From an uncultured Clostridia bacterium (GTDB lineage Bacteria; Bacillota; Clostridia; Christensenellales; Borkfalkiaceae), in contig CAKQKE010000003.1 of assembly GCA_934247935.1 (NCBI GenBank), forward strand, positions 124,001 to 188,000: a stretch of DNA of 64,000 nucleotides, written 5' to 3'. Positions 59,647-64,000 of the stretch are shown piece after piece (position 1 is the first letter of the stretch; each line of letters starts with the position of its first letter). A program made the translations under genes and the position numbers. The notes under the pieces were generated by a model. It saw only the letters and a program-made list of their open reading frames with translations. It searched no databases and was not told the DNA's origin.

Positions 59647-59951
59647 TTTTGCCTTCGCTCCGTATGTTTAGTCCGTTTTTTATTATATCACAATTATACG
59701 TTTTTTGCAATACCCGCCGAAAATTATGCAGTTTTTTTAAAAACGGTGCAAATTAAATTTTACGAGTGCGTTTTATGTCGTTTTTACCGCAAACGTATGC
59801 CGTGAAAACGGCAAAAATAAAAACCGCGCCTTCTATAAAAGCATACGGCTTTTGATTTTTTTGTAAAATTAATTTAAAAAATTTTTATCGGTTTTTAACC
59901 CGCCTGCTAAAAAGTACGAAACTCATTCGGGAAAAACTTACATGCAACAGC
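59647..59951. other. Intergenic region with one palindromic element
   Basis: Only copy j of the dispersed element (59775-59816) is recognised. Confidence 0.5.
59775..59816. repeat. Palindromic ACGTA-core element (copy j)
   Basis: TATGTCGTTTTTACCGC, AAACGTATGCCG, then TGAAAACGGCAAAAA. Closely matches copy c at 14486-14528. It lies 135 bases after the 59952 gene. Confidence 0.65.
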
Positions 59952-60626
59952 TTATAAAATTTTTTTATTGTCGGTATAATACCCCACCGCTTTTGAAATT
60001 GTCGTCTTGTCTTTTAACGACAAAAGCGTTGCATTTTCGCTTTCGAGCATTTCTATGCGCTTTTTAAGCGAATAATTTTCTTTGCGCAAATCTTCGGAAA
60101 TTCTGCCGACAAGCGAGTTGATTTCGCTTTTAAGTCTATTGATAAGCATTACGTCGTTGACCGTCTTTTTATACGGCGAAACGAGATTTATTCCCTTTTG
60201 GCGCACTTTTTCGACCACTCTTTCCACAAGCGGGCGATTTTTGAGTATTAAATTGCGATATTTGTTTTGATAGCGCAAAATAGTTTTTTCGTCTCCGCAG
60301 GAAAGGTCGATTATTGCGCGACGCACCGATTTTCCTTGTCCTACGGCGGTAAAAATGTTTTCAAGCATCGCTTCTTCGTTTTTGCGTGTAAACTTATCGA
60401 ATTTTTCGCTCTTTAGTACAGTGCCTTTTAAATAATTTAAACATCTTTCGTCTCCGTTTTCCGCACCCGACAACAAATTATAATAAAAATTCCTCACGCT
60501 GCCCTTTGCACGCCCGCTTTCCGCGGCAAACCGACTGAACACCTCCGATAAACTTTTGCCCTCTCTTTTGTTTTTGTCGGCGAGATAAATCAGCCTTTTT
60601 ATCTCATCGGGACTAAAACCTTTCAT
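59952..60626 (-). CDS. RsfA-like protein with two HTH-type repeats and a coiled coil
   Basis: 224 residues. Two related helical units are visible, residues about 22-52 (GKSLSEVFSRFAAESGRAKG, SVRNFYYNLL) and about 97-128 (GKSVRRAIIDLSCGDEKTIL, RYQNKYRNL), similar to the Myb-like DNA-binding units of the prespore regulator RsfA. Residues about 160-205 form a coiled coil (LRKENYSLKKRIEMLESENA). A sporulation-linked transcription factor is plausible but not shown. It is divergent from the 60911 gene. Confidence 0.75.
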   Translation of the reverse strand: MKGFSPDEIKRLIYLADKNKREGKSLSEVFSRFAAESGRAKGSVRNFYYNLLSGAENGDERCLNYLKGTVLKSEKFDKFTRKNEEAMLENIFTAVGQGKSVRRAIIDLSCGDEKTILRYQNKYRNLILKNRPLVERVVEKVRQKGINLVSPYKKTVNDVMLINRLKSEINSLVGRISEDLRKENYSLKKRIEMLESENATLLSLKDKTTISKAVGYYTDNKKIL

Positions 60627-60910
60627 TTATTCCATTCCTCCTCTTAAATTTTGTTAAATAATTTTTATCCGAAACCTCCCCGCTTTGACTTTCGGCGATA
60701 TTCTCCGTATTTAAAACAAATTTTTCCCCGGTGTATCCGGGCAAAATTTTTACCGGTCAGACAAAATAAACATAAGTCGATTTGTCTATGACGAATGAAC
60801 CGAAAACCTCAATATCAAAACAGCGTTGAAATTTCTTTTTTATACCAATATTGTTGTCTTGAATAACTGATTTTATACATACTCTCATCGAAAACGAAAT
60901 ATATTTAAGT

Positions 60911-61810
60911 ATGTATTACTTTTATTCTCCCACACCCGCCGCGCTTAAACTCGACGGCGCGCTTACAGGCAATGTTTCAAGAAACATTCTTCCCGTAGAC
61001 AAAAAATTTACTGTTGCGGAAATAATCCCGCTCGACGGGAAGTGCCCCATCGCTTTCGACATAACAAAACCATCGCTGTGTAAAAACGTGAGCGTGTTAA
61101 ACACATTAAACGACACTTTTATCCGAGTGCTTTATTTCCCGCAAGAGTCGTTGCCGTATAAAGTAATTGCATATGCGGAAAAATATATAAACGGAAACAA
61201 GTTTTCCGTAACAGCCGTATCCGACGGGAGACTCAGACTTATTACGTCAACAACCTCAAACGTGGACGTTTTGGAGATACCGTTTGCCCCGAACGAGATA
61301 AAAATTGAAAACGCAAATAAAAACGGCGAAAGTTTTGCCTATATCTTTTTAACGGGAAACGCGATAAACACGCTAATCGTTTACGAGATATACAGTCTCG
61401 ATTTGCGGTTTGAAAAAGCAATCGATTCGTTTAATTCAGACTCGCATTTACATATAAAACAATGTCTTTCAGACAGCAAAAAACACGTAATTACTTCCAC
61501 CTGGGAAGAGGGGAAAACCTTTAAATGTACCCGATACGAAGTTGCCGCGACGCTTGAAAAGACTTTTCCCGACGATATGAAAGGCATGCTGTTTTTTGAA
61601 GAAATGCGTGTAAAGGGAGACTTGAAAGAATATCTTACCCCCGAAATGTATCAAAGGCAAAAATCACTTTATTCGTTTACCGGCGAAATTTGCGAAATTA
61701 TCCCTCTGCCCGTTGCCGACGAATACCTTTTATTATATAATGATAAAATGAGGGTCTTTAAACTGTGTTTTTCAAACGGGCTTATTTGCAATATCAACGA
61801 AATCGATTGA
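60911..61810 (+). CDS. Protein of unknown function
   Basis: 299 residues. No ribosome site is obvious before the ATG. It is beta-rich throughout, with GKCPIAFDITKPSLCKNVSV and FSVTAVSDGRLRLITSTTSN in the first half, and a C-terminal segment PLPVADEYLLLYNDKMRVFK. The central region has a Cys/His-containing stretch (SHLHIKQCLSDSKKHVI). No signal peptide, no membrane segment, no recognised family. It is the first of three plus-strand genes, but the gap of 104 bases and a new promoter at 61865 separate it from the next. Confidence 0.75.
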   Translation: MYYFYSPTPAALKLDGALTGNVSRNILPVDKKFTVAEIIPLDGKCPIAFDITKPSLCKNVSVLNTLNDTFIRVLYFPQESLPYKVIAYAEKYINGNKFSVTAVSDGRLRLITSTTSNVDVLEIPFAPNEIKIENANKNGESFAYIFLTGNAINTLIVYEIYSLDLRFEKAIDSFNSDSHLHIKQCLSDSKKHVITSTWEEGKTFKCTRYEVAATLEKTFPDDMKGMLFFEEMRVKGDLKEYLTPEMYQRQKSLYSFTGEICEIIPLPVADEYLLLYNDKMRVFKLCFSNGLICNINEID

Positions 61811-61864
61811 GATTTCCGGCGTTTGATTTGTTTGCCGCCGCGACGCACATTTAAGCGCATTGCA

Positions 61865-61893
61865 TTGACAATTTTTTCAGGGTATGATATTAT
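61865..61893 (+). promoter_or_regulatory. Promoter of the GtrA-YugP operon
   Basis: TTGACA (61865-61870), spacer 17, TATTAT (61888-61893); the GtrA-family start codon follows 21 bases later with an AGAGG site. Confidence 0.85.
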
Positions 61894-61914
61894 ATTGAAT
61901 GTAAGAGGCAACGT

Positions 61915-62466
61915 ATGATAAAAGAAAAAATTATCGAATTAAACAAGAAATATCCCGCCATTTTTGAAATCTTAAGGTTTTTAATAGTCGGAGGAATTGC
62001 CACGGTGGTTGATTTTTTGACCATGGGCATAGTTTTATACATATTCAACCCCAAAATCTACCCGCATTTTTACAACGTGTTTTTCGGTGCGACGCAAAAG
62101 CCCTCACTCGCGGCAAACATGGTCGGCACGGGATTGGGCTTTGTGATAGGACTTATAATCAATTACGTTTTGTCCGTCTTTTTCGTGTTTATCGACAAAG
62201 GCAATTCTAAAAGCGCAAGCGGTTTTATAAGTTTTGCCGTTTTGTCCGCAATCGGTCTCGCTATACACGAGATAGGCATGTACGTTTTTTGCGGAAAACT
62301 CGGCGCAAACGAGTGGGTTATCAAAATTGTAATGACGCTTGTTGTGCTTGTGTATAATTACATTTCGAGAAAATTGCTCATTTTTAAAAAGAGCGCAACC
62401 GCACAAGACTCAACTACGCAAACCGCAACTACACAAGATATCAATACACAAAAGGAGAATAATTAA
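61915..62466 (+). CDS. GtrA family membrane protein
   Basis: 183 residues with four hydrophobic segments. The family block FEILRFLIVGGIATVVDFLT is followed by GLGFVIGLIINYVLSVFFVF and ends VYNYISRKLLIFKKS. GtrA proteins move or flip lipid-linked sugars in teichoic-acid or polysaccharide decoration. The C-terminal 25 residues are a Thr/Gln-rich tail (TTQTATTQDINTQKENN). It shares the A of its TAA stop with the ATG of the metallopeptidase gene. Confidence 0.9.
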   Translation: MIKEKIIELNKKYPAIFEILRFLIVGGIATVVDFLTMGIVLYIFNPKIYPHFYNVFFGATQKPSLAANMVGTGLGFVIGLIINYVLSVFFVFIDKGNSKSASGFISFAVLSAIGLAIHEIGMYVFCGKLGANEWVIKIVMTLVVLVYNYISRKLLIFKKSATAQDSTTQTATTQDINTQKENN

Positions 62467-63200
62467 TGCTTTTCTATATTCTTTACTACGGCTCGATGAT
62501 TATTTTAATACCGGGCATAATATTTTCGATTTACGCACAAATACGCATAAGCACCACGTTTAAAAAATATTCGCGTGTGCAAGCCTCGTCAAACATGACG
62601 GCGGCGGAACTTAGCAGAATGTTGCTTGACAGAAACGGACTTAACTATATTTCGGTGCAACAAGTGTCCGGTTCGCTTACCGATAATTACAATCCGCAAA
62701 CGGAAATTCTGTCACTTTCGGAGAGTACGTATAGCAGTAACTCGGTCGCCGCGCTTGCGGTTGCCGCTCACGAAGTGGGGCATGCTCTTCAAAAAAGAGA
62801 CGACTACAAACCCATGAAGTTGCGTTCGATTTTAGTACCTGTGACAAACTTCGGCTCGAGACTCGCTCTCCCAATCGCGATAATCGGCTTGATAATCGAA
62901 TGGATTGCGACAAGCAACGGCGGAATACAAGCGGGTAAAATGATTGTAGCAATAGGCATTTTGGCATATGCCCTCACCTCTATATTCGCGCTTATTACTT
63001 TACCTGTCGAACTCAATGCGTCCAGACGCGCGGGTAAAATTTTATACGACACTGGCACTTTAAACCAAAAAGAAACTTCTCAGGCAAAACAAGTGCTGCA
63101 TGCGGCCGCACTTACTTACGTCGCTTCGTTGCTTGTATCTTTGCTTTATTTGTTGAGATTTATTCTTATACTTTCGCAATTTTCAAGAAAGAAAAAATAA
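62466..63200 (+). CDS. YugP-family zinc metallopeptidase
   Basis: 244 residues, membrane protein. The zinc-binding HEVGH is in AVAAHEVGHALQKRD near residue 100. Hydrophobic segments are at about 3-22, 117-140, 148-176 and 215-238. The conserved second part ELNASRRAGKILYDTG follows. Family members are membrane proteases of unknown substrate. Translation is probably coupled to the GtrA-family gene. Confidence 0.92.
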   Translation: MLFYILYYGSMIILIPGIIFSIYAQIRISTTFKKYSRVQASSNMTAAELSRMLLDRNGLNYISVQQVSGSLTDNYNPQTEILSLSESTYSSNSVAALAVAAHEVGHALQKRDDYKPMKLRSILVPVTNFGSRLALPIAIIGLIIEWIATSNGGIQAGKMIVAIGILAYALTSIFALITLPVELNASRRAGKILYDTGTLNQKETSQAKQVLHAAALTYVASLLVSLLYLLRFILILSQFSRKKK

Positions 63201-63208
63201 TTATAAAA

Positions 63209-63253
63209 AACTATCCTCGGCCGACATAAATCGTTTGCCGAGGATAGTTTTTT
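63209..63253 (+). terminator. Terminator of the GtrA-YugP operon
   Basis: AACTATCCTCGGC (63209-63221) and GCCGAGGATAGTT (63237-63249) are exact complements and TTTTT follows. Confidence 0.9.
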
Positions 63254-63308
63254 ATTTTTCTACGCGCTGCCCTGATACTGCTCCTTACACCTCGACAAAA
63301 CTTATAAA

Positions 63309-63338
63309 TTGAAAAATTTTTTACCGCTTACGTATAAT
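63309..63338 (+). promoter_or_regulatory. Promoter of the rubrerythrin gene
   Basis: TTGAAA (63309-63314), spacer 18, TATAAT (63333-63338). The -10 lies within a diverged copy of the palindromic element (ACCGCTTACGTATAAT). Confidence 0.65.
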
Positions 63339-63379
63339 TTCGACAAAATCCGCACAAGATAACGTTAGAGGAGGGATGT

Positions 63380-64000
63380 ATGGAATTTAAAGAAACAAAA
63401 ACTTATACTCTGCTGGCAAGAAGTTTTGCCGGAGAATGTATGGCGGGTATGAGATATCAAATTTTGTCGGATTATGCCACACAACAAGGGTATTCTTCGC
63501 TTGCGGCAGAACTTCAAACGCTTGCTAAAAACGAGACGTTTCACGCAAAACGATTGATGCAACTTATTTTAACGCACGCAAACGAATGCAAAAACATAGA
63601 TATTTGCGCAGGATATCCGTTTGACGGCGAAACGCTTGAATCGGGACTTAAAGGCGCGATAGACGCCGAGAAAAACGAAGCGAGAATTTACCTCGAATTT
63701 GCCGATATTGCGCAAAGCGAAGGGTTTGAAGACGTAGCGAACACGTTTAAACTTATGTCGGCAGTCGAGCAAGAGCATAAAAATAAATTTGCTTACCTTT
63801 ACAAAGCCTTTGTAGACGCTTCTTTATATAAAAGTACCGAAAAGCGACTTTACCGTTGCGAAAACTGCGGTCATACCTACGAAGATTACGAGGCATGGAC
63901 TATTTGTCCGTTGTGCCGGTCGAGTCAAGGCTTTGTGGAAATAAATTATCCGTGCGAAATCAAAAATGAGAAAAACCAGACAAGAATCTCAAAAAACGAC
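63380..64000 (+). CDS. Rubrerythrin (3' end outside window)
   Basis: 207 codons are visible and no stop is reached. AGAGGAGGG lies 4 bases before the ATG; an ATG at 63376 in another frame stops after four codons. The diiron four-helix bundle has ExxH motifs in KNETFHAKRL and AVEQEHKNKF, with further ligand-region glutamates in SFAGECMAGMRY and DAEKNEARIYLEF. A rubredoxin-like domain follows: CENCGHTY and ICPLC, which bind one iron. Rubrerythrins remove hydrogen peroxide in anaerobes. The cysteine at the CPLC motif is followed by RSSQGF. The gene appears only slightly truncated, if at all beyond a short tail. Confidence 0.95.
   Translation, partial: MEFKETKTYTLLARSFAGECMAGMRYQILSDYATQQGYSSLAAELQTLAKNETFHAKRLMQLILTHANECKNIDICAGYPFDGETLESGLKGAIDAEKNEARIYLEFADIAQSEGFEDVANTFKLMSAVEQEHKNKFAYLYKAFVDASLYKSTEKRLYRCENCGHTYEDYEAWTICPLCRSSQGFVEINYPCEIKNEKNQTRISKND

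Overview
The window reads as chromosomal DNA of a low-GC, endospore-forming Clostridia-type Firmicute. It carries spo0A, spoIIR, the sleB-ypeB germination pair, a SipL-like SPOCS/LysM protein, two CotF-like coat proteins, veg and a ferredoxin/rubrerythrin pair typical of anaerobes. The surface proteins (GLUG and InlB-type repeats, a collagen-like/LRR lipoprotein) and a secreted sugar-type locus suggest a gut-associated lineage, perhaps near Christensenellales. That placement is inference only. No rRNA, tRNA, CRISPR array or intact insertion sequence was recognised.

Layout. 1-4.9 kb: the 5' part of a surface lipoprotein, two small membrane proteins, and an XRE regulator with tandem operators. 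4.9-14.2 kb: housekeeping block (ferredoxin; unknown membrane protein-tmk-holB-ricT; greA; cysS-short alaS; divergent serS). 14.6-21.9 kb: mixed accessory genes (HEAT-like protein, a small Cys-Cys peptide gene, DegV, MFS, two CotF-like proteins, collagen/LRR lipoprotein behind a structured leader RNA, SecB-like chaperone). 22.0-35.3 kb: a glycan- or glycoside-type utilisation locus, made of an MFS/GH2 operon, an operon of two ADP-ribosylglycohydrolase-fold proteins, an anchored binding protein and a 1413-residue secreted esterase, and a divergent AraC regulator. 35.4-39.8 kb: a four-gene dlt-like operon (A-C-B-D order) whose adenylation enzyme has lost residues used by DltA to select D-alanine. 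40.0-49.9 kb: rmuC, then the sporulation/germination block (ypeB, sleB, spoIIR, ispE, sipL-like, veg, acidic zinc-ribbon protein, spo0A). 50.4-55.4 kb: a second XRE gene, a candidate small RNA, a lipoprotein, a MITE-like repeat and two unknown plus-strand genes. 55.7-64.0 kb: RNase G with its two radical-SAM partner genes, an RsfA-like coiled-coil protein, an unknown protein, GtrA-family and YugP-family genes and the start of a rubrerythrin gene.

How parts fit together. SleB, YpeB, SpoIIR, the SipL-like protein, CotF-like proteins and Spo0A serve sporulation and germination. In the 22-35 kb locus, exported proteins probably bind and cut a substrate outside the cell, the MFS protein imports product, cytoplasmic GH2 and the second ARH-fold enzyme finish it, and AraC senses it. 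The dlt-like operon would activate a carboxylic acid, load it on a carrier protein, and pass it through an MBOAT protein to an extracellular acceptor.

A recurrent 28-40 bp palindromic element with an ACGTAT-type core sits at the 3' side of many genes and is not explained by any annotated feature.
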